Assembly: GCA_002503055.1 (NCBI GenBank) | Contig: DAQX01000029.1 | Span: 1-64,000, forward strand | From: Euryarchaeota archaeon UBA86 | Lineage (GTDB): Archaea > Thermoplasmatota > Poseidoniia > Poseidoniales > Thalassarchaeaceae | DNA length: 64,000 nucleotides | Direction: 5' to 3' | Shown here: positions 27,388-34,104 of the stretch, in pieces | Layout of the letters: the number at the start of each line of letters is the position of its first letter | How positions within the stretch are numbered: position 1 is the stretch's first letter | Translations under genes and position numbers: made by a program | The notes under the pieces: generated by a model | Seen by the model: only the letters and a program-made list of their open reading frames with translations | Databases searched by the model: none | What the model was told of the DNA's origin: nothing

Positions 27388-28617
27388 TCAGGCGTCGCCA
27401 TCTCCGAAAGAGATTGATCCTCCGCCTTTGCGAATTGCCTCCCACTGTGAACCAATCTCCTCGGCTCGCGGACTCGGTTCCCACGAGTCGCGAGACAGAG
27501 AACTCCTGAACGGCATCCTTCGAACCATCCTACCATCTTTCAGTTGCTTACGCCGCAGCATGCCTGCCCTAACAATGGGCCAGAGCATTAGTCGAAGTGG
27601 CCCAGGAGCATACAACCAGCGCATGAAGACTAAACCGTCGCCTTTTCTGCGCTGGTTTCTCATCCAGTGATTAGCGACCAGTTTGAATCCCCTGTCTCCG
27701 ACTCTGTTCATCAAGAAGCGATTGATGGCACTGGCTCGAACCAGAGGGACCAAGCGCTTTCGGACTTCAGCCTCGTAATCAGATTCTCCAAGTATTGCCT
27801 TAGCTGCAAAGACTCCGCTAGTGATTGCATAGCGCATCCCGAATCCCCACATGAAGTCCTGTAGCCCACCTGCTTCACCAACATAGTATCGCCCCTCGTG
27901 GACATACCTGTCAGGTAGTGAAAAGTCGCCTTTACCACCAACTCTCTTGATGGGTCTACGATTGAGTTCGTAGTGCTGCTCATACCACGCAATCGTCTCG
28001 TTCAGATAGCGCGATGTACGCTTCTGTTTACGCCAAAGGCAGGTGCAGATTAGTCCAATGCCATCGATAATAATCAGGTAAGAGTAGGCACCAGGGGCGA
28101 GCTTGTCATTGAGTTGGAATGAAACATGGTTAGGATGGTCAGTGTGAAAGATTTCACCGAAGGCAACCGCACTCGATTCCTTGGGCCCGGCTGCGACAAT
28201 ATGACAGTCTTCAGGAGGCCTCCGAGTACCATAGTGTATGGTGGCACCCGCAGCCGTTGCCATTCGCTTGAATCCCTGGTCAATGCAGTGCGAGTCAGTA
28301 CCACGTTCGACCACTCTGAAGGCAACACCGTCAGTAATAGGGTTGGTAATTTCATCATCGGGATGAATCAGGTCAATGATATCGAAGTCGTTAGACTTGA
28401 ACTCTTCAGGATCTAAACCCCAATCACGCATTTCATCGAAGAAGTCCGACTCACTACTGGTCCAATTTTCGATACCTTGGAAATCCCCATCGAAACGAGC
28501 ACCACTGTCATTTCTAATTTCATGCACATGGACCTCCCTGCCTGCCTTAGCCAGATAGGTCGCTGCGGCCAGTCCAGAAAGTCCAGCGCCGAGAATGTGG
28601 ACTGGCTCCTCACTCAT
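27388..28617 (-). CDS. Geranylgeranyl-reductase-like FAD-dependent oxidoreductase
   Basis: A 409-residue flavoprotein. The N-terminal dinucleotide fold HILGAGLSGLAAATYLAKAG is followed by an FAD-contacting segment DRYVHEGRYYVGEAGGLQDFMWGFGMRYAI, which resembles the GDAAG motif region of geranylgeranyl reductase and related lipid or electron-transfer flavoproteins. A basic C-terminal region (RNQRRKGDG, RRKQLKDGRMVRRMP) may be membrane-proximal. It is the first gene of the leftward operon leading to the crotonase and BoxB-like genes. It could reduce isoprenoid double bonds or feed electrons to the oxygenase; I cannot decide. Confidence 0.78.
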   Translation of the reverse strand: MSEEPVHILGAGLSGLAAATYLAKAGREVHVHEIRNDSGARFDGDFQGIENWTSSESDFFDEMRDWGLDPEEFKSNDFDIIDLIHPDDEITNPITDGVAFRVVERGTDSHCIDQGFKRMATAAGATIHYGTRRPPEDCHIVAAGPKESSAVAFGEIFHTDHPNHVSFQLNDKLAPGAYSYLIIIDGIGLICTCLWRKQKRTSRYLNETIAWYEQHYELNRRPIKRVGGKGDFSLPDRYVHEGRYYVGEAGGLQDFMWGFGMRYAITSGVFAAKAILGESDYEAEVRKRLVPLVRASAINRFLMNRVGDRGFKLVANHWMRNQRRKGDGLVFMRWLYAPGPLRLMLWPIVRAGMLRRKQLKDGRMVRRMPFRSSLSRDSWEPSPRAEEIGSQWEAIRKGGGSISFGDGDA

Positions 28618-28694
28618 GCTACCGCGAACATTCACCCCTGCTTGAACGGTTGGGTCTTGCGTGGCGTTCAAGCGCGACACCCGCATGGCCAGTC

Positions 28695-29117
28695 ATGCCA
28701 AGCGTGCGGGTGCTAGTTGAACCCGAACAACTCGAACCCGATTCACTCCGCCAAGAACTTGAGACAGAGGGCTGCGGAAGTGTAGTCAGTTTTGTTGGCT
28801 TGACTCGTGGAGAGGACGATGGAATCGCTGTAGAGAGGCTGGAGTTCGATGCATGGGAAGAAAAACTTCCCGATGTACTGAATAATTTAGCCGAGCAGGC
28901 GATAATTCAATTCGGTGTTAAATCAGTGGTAATGGCACATCGCACTGGCTCAGTAGGCCCTAGCGAGCCAATAGTCTGCATCCACACCGCCTCTCCTCAC
29001 AGGGCCGAGGGCTTCGAGGCCTGTAGTTGGCTAATTGACGAACTCAAGCGACAAGCTCCTTTGTGGAAGAAAGAAGTCAGGGCCGATGGGGAAATCTGGA
29101 AGGCTGGCCTGGGCTGA
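28695..29117 (+). CDS. moaE: Molybdopterin synthase catalytic subunit MoaE
   Basis: A 140-residue MoaE, which with MoaD inserts sulfur into precursor Z to form molybdopterin. SVVSFVGLTRGED, the glutamate-rich region LEFDAWEEKL, MAHRTGSVGPSEPIV, TASPHRAEGFEACSWLIDELK and the catalytic LWKKEV motif support it. The start at 28695 is taken because the extra residues from 28650 are unlike the family. Its 5' end faces the flavoprotein start at 28617 across 77 bp. The stop abuts the convergent desaturase-like gene. Confidence 0.94.
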   Translation: MPSVRVLVEPEQLEPDSLRQELETEGCGSVVSFVGLTRGEDDGIAVERLEFDAWEEKLPDVLNNLAEQAIIQFGVKSVVMAHRTGSVGPSEPIVCIHTASPHRAEGFEACSWLIDELKRQAPLWKKEVRADGEIWKAGLG

Positions 29118-30452
29118 TTAGATCGCGCCTACACCACTGATCGCATTCGGTACATTCGAAGCGATCCCTTCGACCATCATCCAACCGTGCCCTTTGATGC
29201 CGTCTCCAACCAGTCGAATTCCATCTACGCCAATATCAGAAGGCAACTCTGCACCCTGCGGGGCTCGATTACACGGCCAGTTCCTATGGTAAGAGTGAAC
29301 ACATATTTCCTCAGCGTGGTCAGATAACCACGGAATCGCTTCGTACAGATCATCTCTGCCCTTGCTAATCTCCGACTTAACAGTCGGGTCAGGAACAAAC
29401 TGGTGAGTAATCATCAGATGCTTACCTTCGGGAGCCAGACTAGAATCTGAGAAGGTAGGGATGACATATCCACCAACTCGTTCTAGTCCTGGAAGCATGG
29501 TAACACCGCTACCTCGATGAGGGATATCATCATCGAGAGCAAACGCAAAACCAATTCCCCCTACTGCCTGAGTATCACGCACTTGCTCTCTGACGCCTTC
29601 TGTAACCTCGAAGTCTTCAGAAAGTGAATTTAGCAGGTTAGGATGACCACCGTTGTGAATAATTGAATCTGCACCAACCCACTTCGCTTCGTCACGCCCT
29701 CGTCGTCGTACACCAATGCAAAACCTGTGATTCTTAGTCGACTCCTCTTCATCACCGGGAAGGATTTCTGTTATCTCGTGAGATAGCTTGACTCGCGTAC
29801 CATTCTCACGCAGATCCTTCCTCAAACCATCTATCACACCTTTGCAGCCGCCTTTCGGAACATGTGGCCTGTCACTCCAGAAAGAATTCTGCAACATTCT
29901 GACAACAGTTGAGGCTGGCATTTGATCGAATCTTAGGCTAATTGCGAAGTTTGAGAATGCATCTAGAAAATCTATGAAATCATCAGAAAATCGCCTTGAC
30001 AACCAAGTTCTACCATCTTCAGTCTCGTCCTCCCAGGGATCCTTCGCTCTTTTCATTAGGAGACCTGGTAGATTGATTGCGTCCTTAGCAGAGAACCATG
30101 GAAGAATACCAAAAGCCGAACCGGCTCTACTCAACTTACCATCTCTGATTTGACAGGCGAACTTTGTTGTTGGAAGAAACTCAACTCCATGCCGCCCTAA
30201 TTCGAGCCCACCCCTTCTGCGCTTGCCTAGGATCATATTGGCAAATGGCCCCTTTTTCCCATGTGGTATCATATGGACAGCACCGGTAGGAATCTGATAT
30301 CCATCGTGATCGTGCTGAGTGAACCTACCTCCTGCGAAAGACATTCTCTCATATACACTGACATCTGATCTACCGGTCTGCGCAATCAGCGCAGCAGACA
30401 TCAGGCCACCCACACCCGCTCCAATCACGACTGTTTTCGGTTTGTCAGCCAT
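29118..30452 (-). CDS. Phytoene-desaturase-like FAD-dependent oxidoreductase
   Basis: A 444-residue amine-oxidase/CrtI-type flavoprotein. VVIGAGVGGLMSAALIAQTG and SVYERMSFAGGRFTQHDHDG form the FAD site, the centre holds a RMLQNSFW-like helical region, and GIRLVGDGIKGHGWMMVEGIASN closes the FAD fold. Carotenoid desaturation or isoprenoid saturation is the family expectation. The preceding gene (10-bp spacing) encodes a two-cluster ferredoxin, suggesting a paired electron donor. I would not assign a substrate. Confidence 0.83.
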   Translation of the reverse strand: MADKPKTVVIGAGVGGLMSAALIAQTGRSDVSVYERMSFAGGRFTQHDHDGYQIPTGAVHMIPHGKKGPFANMILGKRRRGGLELGRHGVEFLPTTKFACQIRDGKLSRAGSAFGILPWFSAKDAINLPGLLMKRAKDPWEDETEDGRTWLSRRFSDDFIDFLDAFSNFAISLRFDQMPASTVVRMLQNSFWSDRPHVPKGGCKGVIDGLRKDLRENGTRVKLSHEITEILPGDEEESTKNHRFCIGVRRRGRDEAKWVGADSIIHNGGHPNLLNSLSEDFEVTEGVREQVRDTQAVGGIGFAFALDDDIPHRGSGVTMLPGLERVGGYVIPTFSDSSLAPEGKHLMITHQFVPDPTVKSEISKGRDDLYEAIPWLSDHAEEICVHSYHRNWPCNRAPQGAELPSDIGVDGIRLVGDGIKGHGWMMVEGIASNVPNAISGVGAI

Positions 30453-30461
30453 TGATGCACC

Positions 30462-30722
30462 TCAGGTGTAGACCAATGCTCCTGTTGGACACCACAGTAA
30501 GCACCTCAAACAGTCAGTGCAATTTTCTAGAATAACCTCACATAATCCCTCCACAACTAGTGCATCGTCCTTACAAGCCATTAGGCAATATGAGCATCCT
30601 ACGCATAGATCATCCATAACCCCGAGACGCATCGCATCTGTGATAGGGCGGTCATGGCTAATTCCAGAAATCAATACCGGTACCGCACCGGGCGTAGCCC
30701 TCTCCCGAAAGGTCCCTACCAT
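30462..30722 (-). CDS. 2[4Fe-4S] ferredoxin
   Basis: An 86-residue protein whose C-terminal half holds two cluster motifs, CVGCSYCLMAC and CTDCLRCLLWCPTGAL. The first cluster motif lacks the usual trailing proline. The N-terminal ~35 residues are a leader of unknown function; initiation at an internal Met (MRLGVMDDLCVGC) would remove most of it. It is transcribed just ahead of the desaturase-like flavoprotein and likely serves it. The divergent moaC gene is 101 bp away. Confidence 0.88.
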   Translation of the reverse strand: MVGTFRERATPGAVPVLISGISHDRPITDAMRLGVMDDLCVGCSYCLMACKDDALVVEGLCEVILENCTDCLRCLLWCPTGALVYT

Positions 30723-30789
30723 AACTTCACATCGTGGAGTACTATTTCAGATGTTATCCATATTCGGATATTTTCGTTAACTTCTCGCT

Positions 30790-30801
30790 GAATTATAAGT
30801 G
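30790..30801 (+). promoter_or_regulatory. TATA-like element for moaC-glpX-aldolase operon
   Basis: GAATTATAAGTG sits 23-34 bp before the moaC ATG, the position expected for a leaderless archaeal transcript. It lies in the AT-rich divergent spacer between ferredoxin and moaC. Confidence 0.45.
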
Positions 30802-30823
30802 AAGACCCCCCGTATGTGGAAAG

Positions 30824-31285
30824 ATGGACGACGAGGGCTGGACAGGAATGGTCGACATAGGTTCCAAGCCGGTAGTTGCCCGTGAGGCAGTAGCAACTGG
30901 AGTATTGATACTCTCAGAGACCGCTATCGATGTCGTCGCAAATGGACGCTCCCCCAAGGGCGATGTCAGAGAAGCCTCGACCATAGCAGCCATTCAGGCG
31001 GTTAAGGAGACTCCCCGAACACTGCCCCATTGTCATCCCATACCGATCGAAGGCTGCGATGTTGATTGGAAGATTGAGGGTGGCGGACTTCGTTGTACTG
31101 TCACTGTCAGAACACATTGGACTACAGGAGTTGAGATGGAGGCACTTTGCGGAGTCAGCGCTGCGCTACTATGTGCATGGGACATGCTGAAACCACTCGA
31201 GAAGGACTCTAATGGGCAATATCCCAACTCTCGGATTGAAGGAATCCGTGTGCTCAGAAAGAGTAAGTCAGACCCGCATAATTGA
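30824..31285 (+). CDS. moaC: Cyclic pyranopterin monophosphate synthase MoaC
   Basis: A 153-residue MoaC acting in molybdenum cofactor synthesis after MoaA. MVDIGSKPVVAREAVA, SPKGDVREASTIAAIQAVK, LPHCHPIPIEGCDVDW (catalytic His) and VEMEALCGVSAALLCAWDMLK are family signatures. The final KxKxD is partly preserved. Its stop codon is followed immediately by the ATG of glpX at 31286, so the two are translationally linked although they act in different pathways. moaE lies 1.7 kb upstream on the same strand, separated by two opposite-strand genes. Confidence 0.95.
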   Translation: MDDEGWTGMVDIGSKPVVAREAVATGVLILSETAIDVVANGRSPKGDVREASTIAAIQAVKETPRTLPHCHPIPIEGCDVDWKIEGGGLRCTVTVRTHWTTGVEMEALCGVSAALLCAWDMLKPLEKDSNGQYPNSRIEGIRVLRKSKSDPHN

Positions 31286-32257
31286 ATGCCTAGACCCACT
31301 CCGGTATCTATGGCTACAAGGGACTTAGCGGACCACTTTGTACAAGCCACCGAGGCCGCAGCCGTAGCAGCTTCGAAGTGGATAGGCCTCGGAGATGGAA
31401 AGGCTGCAGATGGAGCAGCGGTCGAAGCCATGCGCACTGTATTCGACAATATCCCATTCGACGGCAGGGTTGCGATAGGAGAAGGTGAACGAGACGACGC
31501 CCCTATGTTGTGGATCGGAGAACCCCTCGGATCGATGCAAGGTAAGCCGGGATCTCCTAGCATAGATATCGCAGTAGATCCTCTCGAGTGTACTAATCAT
31601 GTTGCCTTGGACAAGCCAAACGCAATGGCGGTTCTAGCTGCTGCTCCTAGAGGGGCTTTGCTACATGCTCCTGATTGTTATATGGACAAAATTACGGGAC
31701 CCGCGGAGATGGCCGGGCACATCAGCCTCGAGGCCGATGTATCATACAATGTCGAGGCTGCATGCAGTGTTCTCGACAAACACAGTTCACTGCTCAAGGT
31801 TGTGGTTATGGATAGGCCTAGACACGAAGACCTGATTCGTGATTTGAATCAATACGATGTAGATGTAGTACTAATTGGAGACGGCGATATTGCGGCCGCA
31901 CTAAACGCCGCTGATCCAAATTCAGATATTGATATGTTGATGGGAATAGGAGCAGCCCCTGAGGGCGTAATCACCGCTACCGCTCTGCGCGGTTTGAAGG
32001 CACCATTCGAAGGTCGTTTGATTTTCAAGAATGACGGTCACCGAGACAGGGCAGAGAAGATGATTGACGGCGATGTCGACAGACTTTGGAGCAGAGATGA
32101 ACTCTGCTCCTCTGATGATTCAATTTTCATCGGAACAGGAGTCTGTGCTGGACGAACCAGAGGGGTCGAGGAGACTGAAGATGGACGCCACTCGGTTCAC
32201 TCAGAAGTGATAGATGTCAGTTCTGGCGAGCATTACTATTTATCCTCCGTGCGATGA
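31286..32257 (+). CDS. glpX: Class II fructose-1,6-bisphosphatase (GlpX type)
   Basis: A 323-residue lithium-sensitive-fold phosphatase. AIGEGERDDAPML (metal-binding Glu), AVDPLECTNHVALDKPNAMAVLA, YMDKI, GDGDIAAAL and APEGVITATALRGLKAPFEGRL match GlpX. The usual DPLEGT reads DPLECT here, a Cys in place of the conserved Gly. With the class I aldolase directly downstream it would convert fructose 1,6-bisphosphate to fructose 6-phosphate in gluconeogenesis. Many archaea instead use the bifunctional FBPA/P, so this pair looks acquired. Confidence 0.93.
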   Translation: MPRPTPVSMATRDLADHFVQATEAAAVAASKWIGLGDGKAADGAAVEAMRTVFDNIPFDGRVAIGEGERDDAPMLWIGEPLGSMQGKPGSPSIDIAVDPLECTNHVALDKPNAMAVLAAAPRGALLHAPDCYMDKITGPAEMAGHISLEADVSYNVEAACSVLDKHSSLLKVVVMDRPRHEDLIRDLNQYDVDVVLIGDGDIAAALNAADPNSDIDMLMGIGAAPEGVITATALRGLKAPFEGRLIFKNDGHRDRAEKMIDGDVDRLWSRDELCSSDDSIFIGTGVCAGRTRGVEETEDGRHSVHSEVIDVSSGEHYYLSSVR

Positions 32258-32298
32258 CTTCATCTCTTGCGACCTATACGAATCTACGAGGCAATAGT

Positions 32299-33318
32299 AT
32301 GGATGAAGGATTACTCGAGCAAACAGCGAATCAGTTAGTAGCTCCCGGAAAGGGGATTCTAGCAGCAGATGAGAGTAATGGTACGATGTCCAAGAGATTG
32401 GCCGTAGTAGGCGTTGAGCCTTCTGCTGAGACAAGACGCTCCTACCGTGCTAACTTACTATCCACCGATGATTACCAGTCCGCTGTGTCTGGAGTGATTC
32501 TGTTTGATGAGACAATTCGGCAGGACATGGATGACGGTTCATCAATCGTAGATGCCCTAAATGCCATAGGAATTCATCCCGGAATTAAAGTCGATACAGG
32601 AGCGAAGGAACTGGCTAATCACCCGGGTGAGAAGATTACTGAGGGACTAGACGGACTTAGGGAAAGATGCTCTGGATACTTCGCAATGGGTGCAAGATTC
32701 GCTAAGTGGCGCGCCGTAATTAAAATCGGGGACGGAATGCCAAGTAAGGCCTGTATCTCAACAAATGCTCACGCCTTAGCGCGATACTCAGCAATTTGTC
32801 AAGAGCAGGGATTGGTCCCTATAATCGAACCAGAGGTATTGATGGACGGAGATCACGATGCTCAGAGATGCTACGATGTAACTGCGGAGATTCTAGACGC
32901 TACATTTGCTGCTTGCACAGAGCAAGGAGTTCACATTCCCGGAGCACTACTCAAGCCGAACATGGTGATGGCGGGCTCGGGCTGTTCGAATCAAGCAACA
33001 CGGGAAGAGGTGGCTAAGTTAACTGTGGACTGTTTGACCAATCATGTCCCTCACGACCTTCCTGGTATTGTATTCCTCTCAGGTGGACAGTCTGATGAGG
33101 ACGCAACCGCACATCTCAATCTGATGAATAAGATGAGCGTCAATCATCCTTGGCAATTATCCTACTCCTATGGAAGAGCCCTGCAAGCCCACGCACTCAA
33201 GACCTGGGCTCAAGGAGGCCCCGAGTCAGCGGCCGAGAGCCAAGAGATGTTTGCTCACAGGGCGAAGATGAACAGCCTAGCCAGGAGTGGCGATTGGAGT
33301 CCGGACCTAGAGGTCTAG
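32299..33318 (+). CDS. Class I fructose-bisphosphate aldolase
   Basis: A 339-residue aldolase of the eukaryote/proteobacterium-like class I type. LVAPGKGILAADESNGTMSKRL, ILFDETIRQ, GIKVDTGAKELANHPGEK, FAKWRAVIKIGDGMPS, IIEPEVLMDGDHD, and the Schiff-base lysine in GALLKPNMVMAG are all present. The chosen ATG (32299) starts where family members begin; an upstream frame from 32254 overlaps glpX. It differs from the DhnA-type archaeal aldolase and sits in a gluconeogenic pair with glpX. Confidence 0.96.
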   Translation: MDEGLLEQTANQLVAPGKGILAADESNGTMSKRLAVVGVEPSAETRRSYRANLLSTDDYQSAVSGVILFDETIRQDMDDGSSIVDALNAIGIHPGIKVDTGAKELANHPGEKITEGLDGLRERCSGYFAMGARFAKWRAVIKIGDGMPSKACISTNAHALARYSAICQEQGLVPIIEPEVLMDGDHDAQRCYDVTAEILDATFAACTEQGVHIPGALLKPNMVMAGSGCSNQATREEVAKLTVDCLTNHVPHDLPGIVFLSGGQSDEDATAHLNLMNKMSVNHPWQLSYSYGRALQAHALKTWAQGGPESAAESQEMFAHRAKMNSLARSGDWSPDLEV

Positions 33319-33323
33319 TTTAT

Positions 33324-33575
33324 TCAATTCTCTTCGAGAGCCCCGGGGCGGAGTTGCCAGACACAAATCTCGTAGCGTCCCGATAGAGCACCACCTCTCT
33401 TTGTGGTTGAGACCTTCATGATGTCCTTATCCTTTGAGAGGACATTGCCCAACTGCTGAGGAGTCGTTCCGTGACGCATAGTTGAGTTTACATGCTCTAG
33501 TATTTCGGTGGTGTTCGCTTCTCCTCTGTCATCGAGGAACTTCTTGATCTTCTGTCTTAGTCTGGTTGTTCTCAT
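33324..33575 (-). CDS. Small winged-helix-like protein
   Basis: An 83-residue basic protein. The pattern of a helix (RLRQKIKKFLDDRGEA), NTTEILEHVNSTM, and a presumptive recognition helix (TPQQLGNVLSKDKDIMKV) followed by a beta hairpin (TKRGGALSGRYEICVWQL) looks like a winged helix-turn-helix. It overlaps in organisation with the preceding gene, which has the same arrangement, and starts 1 bp after it; the pair are probable tandem paralogues. SD-like GGAGAGAG precedes the ATG. I know no named family. Confidence 0.68.
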   Translation of the reverse strand: MRTTRLRQKIKKFLDDRGEANTTEILEHVNSTMRHGTTPQQLGNVLSKDKDIMKVSTTKRGGALSGRYEICVWQLRPGALEEN

Positions 33576-33576
33576 A

Positions 33577-33930
33577 TCACTCTCTCCTTTCTTTGGGACT
33601 GTCTCGCTCGTGGTGCCTTACCCACTCGTCGGTAGCCCATTCCGACAATGGCGGCGAATTCCCAGTCATCCCACTCTTGTGAACAGTTCCGATACGAACT
33701 AATGTCGCATCAGATTCCATAGCGGCAGTAATTTCTGAGCTGTTCGAAGGGTTGTTCTGAGAATTCACCCAAGCCGAGATTTCCGCAGTATTTCTTGGCC
33801 TTTCAGCTAGATACTTGCGGATAATCGACCTCAATTGATCTTTACTCAATTTCCTTCCTCCGTCTTTATTCGGACCCCGGAGAGGCCCGATGCGCTTAGG
33901 ATGGCGGGCGCTGATATAACCGTTCTGCAC
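33577..33930 (-). CDS. Winged-helix-like DNA-binding protein (tandem paralogue)
   Basis: A 117-residue basic protein from a GTG start. The central region (KDQLRSIIRKYLAERPRNTAEISAWVNSQ, then SSEITAAMESDATLVRIGTV) has the same helix-turn-helix plus wing layout as the next gene. N- and C-terminal tails are basic and probably disordered. It lies divergent from the 869-residue HTH protein across a 174-bp AT-rich spacer that carries repeated TGTAA motifs, one only 7 bp upstream of its start. This suggests autoregulation. Confidence 0.65.
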   Translation of the reverse strand: MQNGYISARHPKRIGPLRGPNKDGGRKLSKDQLRSIIRKYLAERPRNTAEISAWVNSQNNPSNSSEITAAMESDATLVRIGTVHKSGMTGNSPPLSEWATDEWVRHHERDSPKERRE

Positions 33931-33936
33931 GAAATA

Positions 33937-33953
33937 ATGTAATTTTGTTACAT
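33937..33953. promoter_or_regulatory. Inverted repeat ATGTAA-N5-TTACAT, candidate operator
   Basis: A perfect inverted repeat with 6-bp arms separated by TTTTG sits 7 bp upstream of the winged-helix gene at 33930, within its promoter. The TGTAA half-site recurs at 34032 and 34042. Confidence 0.5.
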
Positions 33954-34031
33954 AATGTTGCAGAAAAATGACCTATTTCCATCATTGAACCAAGTGTGGA
34001 ATTGGAACTAGTTATTTTTCCATTGGAAAGG

Positions 34032-34049
34032 TGTAACTATATGTAACTA
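34032..34049. promoter_or_regulatory. Direct repeat TGTAACTA, 10-bp spacing, candidate operator
   Basis: TGTAACTA occurs at 34032-34039 and again at 34042-34049, exactly one helical turn apart, upstream of the 869-residue HTH gene. It shares the TGTAA half-site with the inverted repeat at 33937, implying a common regulator for both divergent transcripts. Confidence 0.5.
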
Positions 34050-34104
34050 AAATATAGAATTAAATACAACTCACTAAACTCGTTACTCAAGGAGAGCGAA
34101 AGTC

